From the NCBI RefSeq assembly GCF_001514235.1, contig NZ_KQ948934.1:1-64000 (forward strand): a stretch of 64,000 nt of DNA, in the 5' to 3' direction. Position numbers and translations under genes: made by a program. This DNA is from Streptomyces caeruleatus (lineage in GTDB: Bacteria > Actinomycetota > Actinomycetes > Streptomycetales > Streptomycetaceae). The notes beneath the pieces are model-generated. The model was not told the DNA's origin, made no database searches, and worked only from the letters and a program-made list of their open reading frames with translations. Of the stretch, positions 27,413 to 36,809 are shown piece by piece (the stretch's first letter is position 1; every line of letters starts with the position of its first letter).

Positions 27413-28577
27413 CTGTCGACGAGTTCGACGCCCGCGGTGCCGCCGGTGCTGGGCGGCTGCTCCTCGCACAACTCCTGCATCGCCTTCCGGGCCCCGGCCG
27501 AGGACCTCGACGACTGGGCGGCCGCGGGCTGTACGGGCTGGAGCGCGGCCGACGTCTTCCCGCTCTACCGGCGGCTGGAGAACAACGACGCTCCCGGCGA
27601 CCACCACGGCCGCACCGGCCCGGTGAAACTGCGCACGCTGAAGGGCGCGGACCCGTGCGGCACGGCCCTGTTGGAGGCCTGCGCGCAGGCCGGGATCCCC
27701 ACGGTCGGCTTCAACACCGGGACGACGGTGGGCCGCGGCGCCAACTGGTTCCAAATCAACTCCGACGAGAACTACGTCCGCCAGTCCTCGTCCGTGGCGT
27801 ATCTCCACCCGGTCATGGGCAAGCGGCGGAACGTAGAGGTCCGTACGGGCGTACGCGCCAAGAAGCTGGTCCTCGACGGACGGCGCTGCGTGGGCGCCGA
27901 GTATCTGGACCCGGACCTGATCCACGCGCGGACGGTACGGGCCCGGCGCGAGGTGATCGTCTTCTGCGGGGCGATCGACTCGCCGAAGCTGCAGATGCTG
28001 TCGGGCATCGGCCCGGCCGAGCAGCTGCGTGAGGTCGGCGTCGAGGTCGTGGTCGATGCGGCCGGCGTGGGCGAGAACCTCCAGGACCACCCCGAGGGCG
28101 TCATCATGTGGGAGGCCCGGCAGCCGATGACCACCATGTCCAGCCAGTGGTGCCAGGCCGGCATCTTCTACGACACCGAACCCGGCCTGGACCAACCGGA
28201 CCTGATGTTCCACTACGCCTCGGTGCCGTTCGACATGAACACCGCCCGGCACGGCTACCCGACGTCGGAGAACGCCTTATGCCTCACCCCGAACGTCACG
28301 CGCGCGAAGTCACGCGGGACGGTGCGGCTGCGGACGCGGGACTACCGGGACAAGCCGACGGTGGATCCGCAGTCCTTCACGCACGAGCACACGCACGAGC
28401 ACGAGGTGCGGGTGATGACGTACGGGCTGAGGCTGGCGCGTCGCATCGCCGCGCAGCCCGCGCTCGGCGGCTGGGCGGGCGCCGAGCTGGCGCCCGGCCC
28501 GGACGTGTGGACCGGCGTGCATCACGACGATGATGATCGGCGAGAAGTGCGCGGACCTGCTGAAGGCCGACGCCTGA
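27409..28577 (+). pseudogene. Disrupted GMC oxidoreductase (choline oxidase/dehydrogenase type)
   Basis: The ATG at 27409 overlaps the permease stop and reads MTVDEFD, the normal start. The FAD Rossmann segment that should follow is missing; homology resumes in another frame at VLGGCSSHNSCIAF and runs to ELAPGPDV. A second gap removes the HPxGT active-site region, and the true C-terminus CITTMMIGEKCADLLKADA resumes at 28518 in yet another frame, ending at 28577. Two deletions with frameshifts make it non-functional. Intact relatives are about 510-540 residues. Confidence 0.85.
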
Positions 28578-28586
28578 GAACTCGCC

Positions 28587-31500
28587 TCAGAGGGCGTTGC
28601 TCGCGGGCTTCTTGTACATACGCGTCGCCGTGATCTCGCTGTGCACCGCCTCCCCCGCCCGGGGCTGCTGGGGCAGTCCCGGGCGGAGGTGTTCCTCCAC
28701 GCTGATGTACTTCAGGCCCGCCCTGAGGTCGGCGTCGTTGCGCAGTCGGATGACCAGCGGGAACTCGGCCAGCGCGGTCGTGTCGAACAGACCGGTGGTG
28801 TAGAGGAGCTGGACGCCGAGCGCGTCCGACACCGCGCGCTGGAGTTCCAGCAGGTAGGTGGCGTTGGCGCGGCCGATCGGGTTGTCGAGGAACAGGGTCC
28901 CGGCATGCCGGTGCTTGTCCCGGCCCCGGTCGTTCGAACGCAGCGCGGCCATCGTGCAGTACAGGGCGATGGCCGCCGTGAGCAGCTGACCGCCCGAGAA
29001 CACGTCGCCCATCTGTCCCACGGGCACGCGCTCGGCCCGCAGCACCGCGTCCGGCTTGAGGATCTCGACGGCGACGCCCTTCGGCTGGAGGGCCGCGGCG
29101 ACGCCGCGCAGCAGCAGGGACATGCCGTCGCGCCGCAGGTCCGAGTTCTTCTTCACCGCGGCACGAGTCGCCTCGTCGATGACCTCGCCCAGCCGTTCGG
29201 TGAGAGTGGCCTGGTCGGGCTCCTCGAAGCGGATACGCAGGAACTCCTGCCCGGACCACTCGCCGAGGCCCTCGGGGAGCCGGGACAGCCGCTGGGCGGA
29301 CCGCAGGGTGGTCAGCGCCGACTCGACCAGGCCCCTGAGCCGGTCCACGATCGAGTCGCGGTTGCGCTCCAGCTGCGCCAACTCGTCGGTGAGCACGCGG
29401 AGCCGGGGCGCGAAGGCGTCCGCCCACTTCTGCGCGTGCTCGGGCAGCGCGGAGGCGGGCAGCTCGCGGATCTGCTGGCGGGCGGGCGTGCGGACCTGCT
29501 CGTAGCGGGTGGAGTTGGCGTGCCGTACGAGCACGTCGCTCGCCTCGCGTACGGCGGTCTCGGCGGCGGAGAGGTCGGCGGCACAGCCGCGCAGCGACCG
29601 GCGGGCCTCGGCGGCGGACTGCCGGGCCTCCTCCGGGCTGCCGGGGTACGGCTCCGGCGTCTCCTGCTCCTCGTCCGAGGTGTGCTCGCGCAGCAGGTCG
29701 CGCAGCATCGCGGCGATCTCGTCGAAGCCGCCGGCCGCGTCCTCGGCGGCCCGGTGCGCGTCGAGGAGCTCGGCGTGGGCCTCGCGGGCCCGTGTCAACG
29801 CCTCGGTGCGGGAGGCGAGTTCGGCGGTCGCCGTGCGCAGCAGGGCCTGCGCGTGCTCGGCGTCACGCGGCTGGAGTTCCTCGGACAGCTCGGTGTGCGC
29901 CTCGCCGTCCTCGGGCGCGTGCCGCTCGGCCTCGCCACGCAGCCTTCCGAGCTGCTCCATCGCGCTGGACATGCGGGTCTCCAGGAGCTGGACCAGCTCC
30001 TCCGCGCGCGTGGCGGCCGCTTGCCGGGAGGGCCCGTCGGAGCCGTCGGGCGACTGAAGGAGCTGTTCGGCGCGGGTACGGACCTTGTTACTCAGCCGGT
30101 CCAGCTCCGCGCGGGCCGCGCTCTCGTCGCTCTCCGCTCGGGCCTGCTCGGCCCGCAGATCGGCGCCGACGCCGACCTTCTCGTACACCTGGGAGGCGGC
30201 CCGGTACGCCTCGCGCAGCGCGGGCAGGGACGACCTCGGGGCATCGGCGTCGGCGTCCGTGTCCGGTACGTCGTCGGGGGCGCCCGCGATCTCCGAGCGC
30301 TCGGCGCGCAGGGCACGTGCGGTGCGGCGCGCGTCGTCGGCTGCGCGCTGGGCGGCACGGCGGTCCTCGTCGGCGGCGCGGGCGCGCTCCAGGCACACCT
30401 GGGCGCGGGCCTCGGACTCGGTGGCCTCGTCGGCGAGTTCACGCAGCTTGACCTGCCAGCCGGACCGCTCGCGCAGCCGGAAGGCGAGTCCGGCGAGGGC
30501 GTCGGCGGCGCGCCGGGCCTTCTGTGCGGCCTCCTGCCGCTCGTCACGGACCTGGGCGGCCTCGGCGGCGGCTTCGTCGGCCTCGGCCCGCACCGTCCGC
30601 GCCTCGGCCAGCTCGGCCTCGGACTCCTCGGCGAACGCGCGCGTGTCCCGGGCGGTCTGCGCCAGTTCCACCAGGTGGCCGGCCGGGCAGCCGGTCCGCC
30701 AGGAGGCGAGCCGCGCCGCCAGTTCCCGGTCCTTGCCGAGCCGGGCGGCGAGCGTACGGATCTCCTCGTCCCGCTCGGTCGCCCGCGCGCGCAGCGCCTG
30801 CCGCTCCTCGTCGGCGGCGTGCTCGTCGTGCATGGCCGGGTTCGGCGGTACGAGGAAGACGTCCCCGCTCTGGGAGTCGGGCGCCGGGGTCGGGGCGAGC
30901 AGGGCCGCCGCCGTGCCGACCGCGACGGCCGAGCGGGGCAGCAGCGCCGCGTCGCCGAGCGCCTCGCGGGCACGCGCGTGTGTGTCCGGGTCGGTGATGA
31001 TCACGCCGTCGACCAGTTCGGGCCGGGCGGCCAGCACGCGCGCGTGGTCGGCGGGGTCGACGGCCTGCGCGAGATAGCGCCAGCCGGGCAGGGCCGGGAT
31101 GCCCTGCTCGCCGAGGAACTCCACGGTGGCCAGCACGTCCGGGCCGGGCGGCAGCAGCCCGCCGTCGCCGAGCGCGCCCAGGATCCGGGAGTCGTCGGCG
31201 GCTGCCGTCCGCAGCTCGAAGAGCTGCCGCTCGGCGGCGGAGACGGCGTCGTCGAGGAGTTCACGCAGCTCGTCGGCGAACCGGTCGAGGTCCTCGGGCG
31301 TCAGGCCGCCTTCGGCGGCGGCACCCGAGGCGGCCTCCAGCCCGCCGTCGCGCGCGGGTGTGGCCCCCTTGCCGTCGTCACCACTGCGCGGAGCGGGCAC
31401 GGCACCGCGCCGCGCGCCAAGATCGCCGGTCTCCCCGAAATCGCCGGTCAGACCGATCAGTTCGGCCAGCCGCTCCTCCGCCGCCAGCCCCTCGGTGAGA

Positions 31501-33287
31501 CGGCGCTCGGCGTCGTAGGAACGCTCAGCGGCGGTCGCCGCGTCCGCCGCGCGGGCCGCCGTCAGCTCCGCGCGGGACTCGGTGGAGGCCGCTTCGCGCG
31601 CGTGCTCCGAGGCGCGCCGCGACGCCTCGCGGGCGGTGTCCCAGGCGGCGACGGCTGACTTCTCGGCGTCGCTCGCCGCGAGGGCCGCGCGGGCCGGGTC
31701 GGCGTCGGGCGCGCTGTCGTCGAGCCAGCCCGCGCGCACGGCCTCGGCGGTCTCCTGCTCGACCTCGGACAGCCGCTGCTTCAGATGCCCGACCTCGCTG
31801 CGGGCCCGCTGTGCCTCGGTGGCGGCGGCGGTGGAGTCCCGGTAGGCGGAGTCGCTGACCTCCTGGAGGGCGGCGGACCGCTCCTCCTCCTCGTTGGCGA
31901 GTGCCTCGGCTCCCTGAGCGGCCGCTTGCAGGGCCCGTACAAGATCGACGGCGGCCTTGGCGCGGGCGGCCAGCGCTGGGGCCGCGTCCCGCTCGGCCTC
32001 CTGGATCGCGGCGGCCACGCGGGCGACGCGGTCGGCGGCGGCGCGGTGGCGCAGGGCGGTCTCGGCGGCCTGCCAGGCGGAGTGCAGCGTGCGTGCCTCG
32101 GCGAGTTCGCGCTTCTGCGCGGCCGCCGTCTTCTCGGCCGCCGCGAGCGCCAACGAGGCGTGCCGGTAGGCGAGTTCGGCGGCGATCAGCGCGCTGCGCT
32201 CCCGCGCCGCCTCCGAGTGGGTGACGGCGTACGCGGCGGCGGTGACCCGCTGGGCGAGGTCGCCCGCCCGGACGCGCTCCTGGACACCGCGTGCGGACAG
32301 CCGCCGGGCCAGGGTCCGGGTCCGCCGCTCGGCTCCGGCGTGGATGTCACGCGCGCGTGCACGGGTCTCGGCGGCCTCGACGATCCGCCCGAGCAGGTCG
32401 ACCGACCCACCGGTGAAGTCCCGTTCGGCGATCAGCTCGGCGCGCCGGCCCAGCTTGTTGCCGAAGCCGCTGACCAGGTCGGCGAGGCCGTCGGTGTCGC
32501 GGGTGTCGGTCACGGCCCGCAGCAGCAGGTCGGTGAAGTCGGAGTCCTTCTTGACCGCGAAGAGCCCGGCGGCCTCACCTTCGTCGGCGTTCATCTCCCG
32601 CTGGTAGCGGAAGAGTTCGGGGTCGAGCCCGAGGTCGCCGAGGTGCTCGATCCAGCGGTCGTGGATCTCCTCCCAGTGCACCTCCAGGTGCGGGTAGGCC
32701 TTGCCCGCCTCGGTGATGGCGTCCCGGAAGCCCTTCATGGTGCGGCGTCGGCCCTGGGCGCCCGACTGGCCCTCGACAGGCGGCCGTACGGCGGTCGACT
32801 CGGCGACGGGCAGGTTGTCCAGGCTCAGCCCGGGTCCCGGCCGGAAGGAGTACCAGGCCTCGGCGAACTTGCGCGGGTCGTTGGAGACCTGGCGTCCGCG
32901 CCACTCGCTGACCTTGCCGACGACGACGCACTCTCCGGTGAGCGTGTGCTGCCACTCCAGCGCGACATGCCCGCAGTCGTCGGCGAGCAGGAACTTGCGC
33001 AGCACTCCGGAGCTGGCGCCGCCGAGGGTGTTGCGGTGGCCCGGCAGCATCACGGAGAAGATCAGCTTGAGCAGGACCGACTTGCCGCCGCCGTTCTCCA
33101 GGAAGAGCACGCCGGCGGGAGCGGGCCGGCGCGGCGGCCCGACGGGCTCCTCCTCGAAGAACTCCGCCTGCGTGGGCGCGGGATCGGGCACGGGCTCACC
33201 GACACCGCGCAGGTCCAGCACGGTGTCGGCGTAGCGCGCACCGGCCGGCCCGATGGAGTAGAGGCGGACCCGGGACAGCTCGTACAT
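28587..33287 (-). CDS. SMC-like ATPase (MukB/MksB/JetC type)
   Basis: A 1566-residue protein with an N-terminal P-loop half (LFLENGGGKSVLL, about residue 60), a long Ala/Glu/Arg coiled coil, a globular hinge-like part near 690-820, a second coiled coil, and a C-terminal half with signature FSGGQLLTAA (about 1425) and Walker B TLFLDNPIGRAN (about 1462). This is the layout of MukB/JetC condensins. The Walker B Asp is followed by Asn instead of Glu, and the first P-loop Gly is Leu. It is the last gene after the two smaller partners, in the order of mukFEB/jetABC. Confidence 0.82.
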   Translation of the reverse strand: MYELSRVRLYSIGPAGARYADTVLDLRGVGEPVPDPAPTQAEFFEEEPVGPPRRPAPAGVLFLENGGGKSVLLKLIFSVMLPGHRNTLGGASSGVLRKFLLADDCGHVALEWQHTLTGECVVVGKVSEWRGRQVSNDPRKFAEAWYSFRPGPGLSLDNLPVAESTAVRPPVEGQSGAQGRRRTMKGFRDAITEAGKAYPHLEVHWEEIHDRWIEHLGDLGLDPELFRYQREMNADEGEAAGLFAVKKDSDFTDLLLRAVTDTRDTDGLADLVSGFGNKLGRRAELIAERDFTGGSVDLLGRIVEAAETRARARDIHAGAERRTRTLARRLSARGVQERVRAGDLAQRVTAAAYAVTHSEAARERSALIAAELAYRHASLALAAAEKTAAAQKRELAEARTLHSAWQAAETALRHRAAADRVARVAAAIQEAERDAAPALAARAKAAVDLVRALQAAAQGAEALANEEEERSAALQEVSDSAYRDSTAAATEAQRARSEVGHLKQRLSEVEQETAEAVRAGWLDDSAPDADPARAALAASDAEKSAVAAWDTAREASRRASEHAREAASTESRAELTAARAADAATAAERSYDAERRLTEGLAAEERLAELIGLTGDFGETGDLGARRGAVPAPRSGDDGKGATPARDGGLEAASGAAAEGGLTPEDLDRFADELRELLDDAVSAAERQLFELRTAAADDSRILGALGDGGLLPPGPDVLATVEFLGEQGIPALPGWRYLAQAVDPADHARVLAARPELVDGVIITDPDTHARAREALGDAALLPRSAVAVGTAAALLAPTPAPDSQSGDVFLVPPNPAMHDEHAADEERQALRARATERDEEIRTLAARLGKDRELAARLASWRTGCPAGHLVELAQTARDTRAFAEESEAELAEARTVRAEADEAAAEAAQVRDERQEAAQKARRAADALAGLAFRLRERSGWQVKLRELADEATESEARAQVCLERARAADEDRRAAQRAADDARRTARALRAERSEIAGAPDDVPDTDADADAPRSSLPALREAYRAASQVYEKVGVGADLRAEQARAESDESAARAELDRLSNKVRTRAEQLLQSPDGSDGPSRQAAATRAEELVQLLETRMSSAMEQLGRLRGEAERHAPEDGEAHTELSEELQPRDAEHAQALLRTATAELASRTEALTRAREAHAELLDAHRAAEDAAGGFDEIAAMLRDLLREHTSDEEQETPEPYPGSPEEARQSAAEARRSLRGCAADLSAAETAVREASDVLVRHANSTRYEQVRTPARQQIRELPASALPEHAQKWADAFAPRLRVLTDELAQLERNRDSIVDRLRGLVESALTTLRSAQRLSRLPEGLGEWSGQEFLRIRFEEPDQATLTERLGEVIDEATRAAVKKNSDLRRDGMSLLLRGVAAALQPKGVAVEILKPDAVLRAERVPVGQMGDVFSGGQLLTAAIALYCTMAALRSNDRGRDKHRHAGTLFLDNPIGRANATYLLELQRAVSDALGVQLLYTTGLFDTTALAEFPLVIRLRNDADLRAGLKYISVEEHLRPGLPQQPRAGEAVHSEITATRMYKKPASNAL

Positions 33288-33374
33288 GGCGGACTCTCGT
33301 AAGTCTTCGGCTAGGTCTTGGGCGGATCAGGGGCGGTCGGGGATGCAGGCGAACAGGACTCGGGGCGAGGGCAC

Positions 33375-34256
33375 TCAGGCGGAGTGGAACGGCAGCCCGG
33401 CGTCGGCCACCAGGTCCAGGTCCTCCGTGTCCTCGGCGGCCAGCAGCGTCGGAGTGCCGTCGGTGACCGGGACCACGCCCAGCTCCAGCAGTTCGGCCAT
33501 GGCCGCGCCGCCCGCCATGTCACGCACCTGGAGCTGGTAGCGGGCCGTGGTGCGGTACGTGCCGCCGTTGTCGTCGCCGGTGCGCTGGAGGAAGCCGGAG
33601 TCGGTGAGGAAGGCGGCCGCCTTGCCGACGATGCCGGTGGTGGAACCGGCGAGTCTGCGCGCGGCCTTGGTGGCACCGGTCGCGCTGCGTCTCACCCAGA
33701 TCCGCCAGGCGGCCTCCAGACCGGGCGCGTCCGTCGCCGGGTCGGTGTTCTCGCCCTGCTCGTCGGCGCGCTCCTCCAGCCGCCGGCACGCCTGCCGTAC
33801 GAAGGCGTCGACGCCGTTGACCGTGACGCGTCCGATGTAGCCGTCGTCGGCGAGGTCCTCGGGCCGGGGGAACGCCATCGCGGCGATGGCGAGATGGGCC
33901 AGGCCGTGCAGGAAACGGTCGCCGCCGTCGGCGGAGGTACGACGCGCGTAGTCGCCCATGCGGACGGCGAACACGGAGTCCTCGGCGGCCGTCACGGCCA
34001 TCCCCGCGCGCGGGGACACTTCCAGCACGACCAGTCCGAGCCCGGCGGCGACGGCGTCCGCGAGCCGGGCGAACGGCGGGTCCTCCCGGTACCGCCGCAA
34101 CAGTTCCGCGTACTCCTGGTCCCGCGCGGGCTGCAGCTTCGGCTGGAGGCCGAAGGCGACCAGCCGGGCCGCGTCGGCGGCGTCGGCGGGGGTGACGGCG
34201 GCGGTCGCCGATGGGGCGGGGGCCTCCGTGTCACTCCATTCGACGTGCTCGCTCAC
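33375..34256 (-). CDS. MukE/JetB-like condensin accessory protein
   Basis: A 293-residue soluble protein, probably with winged-helix folds, in the position of MukE/MksE/JetB between the kleisin-like and SMC-like genes. Such subunits bind the kleisin and the SMC heads. The GTG at 34256 has AAGGAG upstream. It begins 31 bases after the preceding gene and is followed by the SMC-like gene after 87 bases. Family membership rests mainly on gene order, size and the partner; sequence similarity is too weak to call by eye. Confidence 0.62.
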   Translation of the reverse strand: MSEHVEWSDTEAPAPSATAAVTPADAADAARLVAFGLQPKLQPARDQEYAELLRRYREDPPFARLADAVAAGLGLVVLEVSPRAGMAVTAAEDSVFAVRMGDYARRTSADGGDRFLHGLAHLAIAAMAFPRPEDLADDGYIGRVTVNGVDAFVRQACRRLEERADEQGENTDPATDAPGLEAAWRIWVRRSATGATKAARRLAGSTTGIVGKAAAFLTDSGFLQRTGDDNGGTYRTTARYQLQVRDMAGGAAMAELLELGVVPVTDGTPTLLAAEDTEDLDLVADAGLPFHSA

Positions 34257-34287
34257 GGTCGGTGCTCCTTGCTGCGCTGTCGCTCAC

Positions 34288-35814
34288 TCATGCTGCTTCC
34301 GTCCTGTCCGCCGCCATCCCGGCCGCGTCCAGCAGGGCCGTACCGACGATGAGGTCGGCTCCGCCGAACTCCGGATCGTCCAGCTCGGTCCCGTCGTCCA
34401 CGGCGAACAGCAGCTTCTCCTCGCCCTGCCGGTAGGCCGTGCCGACCGGTGGGCTGGCCGCGTGAACGGCCAGCAGCGCGACGAGGTAGGGCAGATCGGG
34501 GTCCTGTCGACGTGCCTGGGCCAGCAGTCCGGAGAGTCTGCGCGGTGCGTCGGCCGGCAGGTCGAGCAGCTCCATCGCCGCGGCCAGCTGCTCCTCGCTG
34601 AACCGGCTGTCGTCCGGCGTCGCGATGAGGTCGGGCTCGGGCATCTCGGCGCCCAGGTGCTCCCGCTCCACGGGCGGCGTCAGCAGTATGTCGACGAGAT
34701 CGCCCACCCGCACCGAAACCGGCGTACGCAACCCGGTCCCGCGCGCGAAGAAGGCGTCCGTGACCCGGACGGACTGCTCCAGGGGCAACGGCAGGACGGG
34801 GGCGACGAGATGGCCGTACAGGTCGATGCCCGATGTCGTCATCGGTGTCGCGAAGGCCTGCCGGTCCTGTTCGGCGCGGAAGAGCGGGCCGGCCTCCAGC
34901 AGGCGGGACTGCAACTGCGTGTGGCGTCGGATGCAGTCCTTGACGATGTCGACCAGCTCGGCGGCGCGCCGCTTGTGCTCCGGGTCCTCGGTCTCGTCGC
35001 GGGCCTTGCGGATGTTGGTGAGGATCGCGTTCTCGTGACGGTACCGGTCGGCCACGTGGTCGAGTGCCTCGGCGATCATGTCCGGCACCGCGTTCAGCCA
35101 GTCGACCGCGCGGACGTTGCGGCGGGTCGCGTCCAGGGCCCTGCGGAGCGTCTCGGAGTACTGCACGGTGCGGTACCGGGCCTGTTCGGCGGCCAGCTGG
35201 GCGTCGGCGAGGCGGCCGCGGTTGATCAGCACCTCCAGCTTGACCTCGGCGGCGATCTGGGCGCTGGTGACATCGGTGTCGAGGGCGCCGACCAGGACGT
35301 TGACCGCCTCGTCCGTCGTGCGGAGGTACACCGTGCCGCCCGGTCCCGGCACCTCCTCGATCAGCTTGAAGTCGTAGTCCCGGCGGACATAGCTGCCGTC
35401 CGGCGCGAAGGTGCCGTACACGGCGCGGAAGCCGCGGTCCACGCTGCCGACGTTGATCAGGTTCTCCAGGACCCAGCGGGCCACCCGCTCGTGCTCGGCG
35501 ACCGGGCGGTGCGGGGCCTGGGCGGCGATGCGCGGGATGAGCCGGGCGACGACCTGATCGTGGTCGGCGCCCGTGTCGAAGTCCATGTTCAGGGTGACCA
35601 GGTCGATGGCGGCGAGGGCCACCTCGGCCATGCCGTACACCGAGTACTCGCCGGCGAGGTTGGCCTTGCGGGCGTCCAGGTCGTGCAGCGGCGCGGTGCA
35701 CGCGAGCGCGCGCAGCCGCCGCGCCAGGCCCTCGTCGGCGGCCGGGCCCGGAGCCGGGCGCGGTCCCGCGCTGAGCTGGGGCGGAACACGGTCCGTCGAT
35801 GCAGGCGAAGTCAC
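34288..35814 (-). CDS. MukF/JetA-like kleisin-type subunit (candidate)
   Basis: A 508-residue protein heading the SMC operon, the place of the kleisin (MukF/MksF/JetA). It has an N-terminal helical domain (RRLRALACTAPLHDLDARKA) and a central helix-rich region (RRALDATRRNVRAVDWLNAV) consistent with such subunits, which bridge SMC heads. The GTG at 35814 is preferred; TAGTCT lies 7 bases upstream with TTGGGT 19 bases further, so the transcript may be leaderless. An in-frame ATG at 35844 is the alternative. Function is inferred from context. Confidence 0.6.
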   Translation of the reverse strand: MTSPASTDRVPPQLSAGPRPAPGPAADEGLARRLRALACTAPLHDLDARKANLAGEYSVYGMAEVALAAIDLVTLNMDFDTGADHDQVVARLIPRIAAQAPHRPVAEHERVARWVLENLINVGSVDRGFRAVYGTFAPDGSYVRRDYDFKLIEEVPGPGGTVYLRTTDEAVNVLVGALDTDVTSAQIAAEVKLEVLINRGRLADAQLAAEQARYRTVQYSETLRRALDATRRNVRAVDWLNAVPDMIAEALDHVADRYRHENAILTNIRKARDETEDPEHKRRAAELVDIVKDCIRRHTQLQSRLLEAGPLFRAEQDRQAFATPMTTSGIDLYGHLVAPVLPLPLEQSVRVTDAFFARGTGLRTPVSVRVGDLVDILLTPPVEREHLGAEMPEPDLIATPDDSRFSEEQLAAAMELLDLPADAPRRLSGLLAQARRQDPDLPYLVALLAVHAASPPVGTAYRQGEEKLLFAVDDGTELDDPEFGGADLIVGTALLDAAGMAADRTEAA

Positions 35815-35920
35815 GGTGCACAGACTAGGTCCTGGGTCTGACATCGACCCAAACGGAAGCGCTCCGCCGGGTGAGCCGGGGGCTGCGGGTCGCGGGGGGG
35901 GTGCGGGTCATCGCTTGCCT

Positions 35921-35985
35921 GCGGGCCGTCCGTGGTTGCTCGCGCCCGCGCGGCGGAACCGCATGTCGACGCAGCCCCGCGCCCC
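35921..35985 (-). repeat. Streptomyces intergenic repeat, copy 1
   Basis: Read on the minus strand it starts AGGGGCGCGGGG and continues past GCGGTTCCGCC to GCGAGCAACCACGG. A related element at 58281-58330 shares AGGGGCGCGGGG and CAACCACG. Such GC-rich units are common between Streptomyces genes; their function is unknown. It begins exactly at the stop of the GntR gene. Confidence 0.5.
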
Positions 35986-36680
35986 TACGAGGCGCCCGTC
36001 ACCCGGCGCCGGTAGACCTCCACGACCCGGTCCAGCGAATCGTCGAGGTAGACCGCGAGCAGCTTCTCGGCCTCGCCCTTGTCGCCCGCCTCCAGGGCCC
36101 GAAGGATCTCCCGGTTGCGCGCGAGGTACGGCTCGTGCAGCCGACGCGGATCGTCCACCACGTGGAAGGCCAGGCGCAGCTCCGCGAAGACGCTGCGCAT
36201 CAGCTCGTCCGTGCGGGCGCTCCCCGCGAGGGCGACCAGCTCCCGGTGGAAGTGGATATTGGCCGTACCCACACCTTTCCAGTCATCCTCGGCGGACGCC
36301 CGGCGGCCCTCCCCGACGGCCGCCGCGAGGCTGTCCAGAGCGTACGGCGGCTCACCTAGACCCCGTACGACGGCACACTCGACGAGGCGTCGGGTGCGGT
36401 AGATGTCCTCGACGTCCTCCACGGCGAGGACCCGGACGAACACGCCCCGGTTCAGCTCGTGCACCAGCAGCCGTTCATGGGTGAGCAGCCGGAACGCCTC
36501 GCGCAGTGTGTTGCGGGACACACCGAGCGCCCCTCCGATGCTGTCTTCCGACAGCCGCGTGCCGGGCGGGAAGAACCCTTCGGCGATACGGCTCCTGAGG
36601 ATGTCCGAGACCCGTTCCGCGGTGCTCGTGCGGCCCAGGAGGGCACGGTCGTCGGCCAGTCCGCCCAGCTGCTCTGCCAT
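35985..36680 (-). CDS. GntR-family (FadR/FCD) transcriptional regulator
   Basis: A 231-residue repressor. Residues 20-90 form the GntR winged helix (RIAEGFFPPGTRLSEDSIGG and LGVSRNTLREAFRLL), and residues 100-220 the helical FCD ligand domain with His/Asp residues for metal. It is divergent from the MFS-DUF1445-pxpABC operon, with a perfect palindrome between them, so it most likely controls that operon in response to 5-oxoproline or a related acid. The ligand is inferred from context only. Confidence 0.88.
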   Translation of the reverse strand: MAEQLGGLADDRALLGRTSTAERVSDILRSRIAEGFFPPGTRLSEDSIGGALGVSRNTLREAFRLLTHERLLVHELNRGVFVRVLAVEDVEDIYRTRRLVECAVVRGLGEPPYALDSLAAAVGEGRRASAEDDWKGVGTANIHFHRELVALAGSARTDELMRSVFAELRLAFHVVDDPRRLHEPYLARNREILRALEAGDKGEAEKLLAVYLDDSLDRVVEVYRRRVTGAS

Positions 36681-36728
36681 GCCCGGAATTCAACCGCAGA
36701 GACGAGAACGAAACAACAGGGGTATTGA

Positions 36729-36747
36729 AGGATCGTTCAACGATCCT
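36729..36747. promoter_or_regulatory. Perfect palindrome, GntR operator
   Basis: AGGATCGTT-C-AACGATCCT has 9-bp perfect arms around one central base. It lies 49 bases from the GntR start and 63 bases before the MFS start, in the middle of the divergent promoter region, where a FadR-type dimer would repress both directions. Confidence 0.75.
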
Positions 36748-36809
36748 CTACCTTGCTGCTCACCGTTCAGCTCAGTCCCGCACCCTCCGTCCCTCTCTGC
36801 GAGGTGCCC

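Noticed and set aside
28587..35814. Complete Wadjet defence system
   Set aside because: No JetD-like gene on either side, so a full Wadjet claim is not supported.
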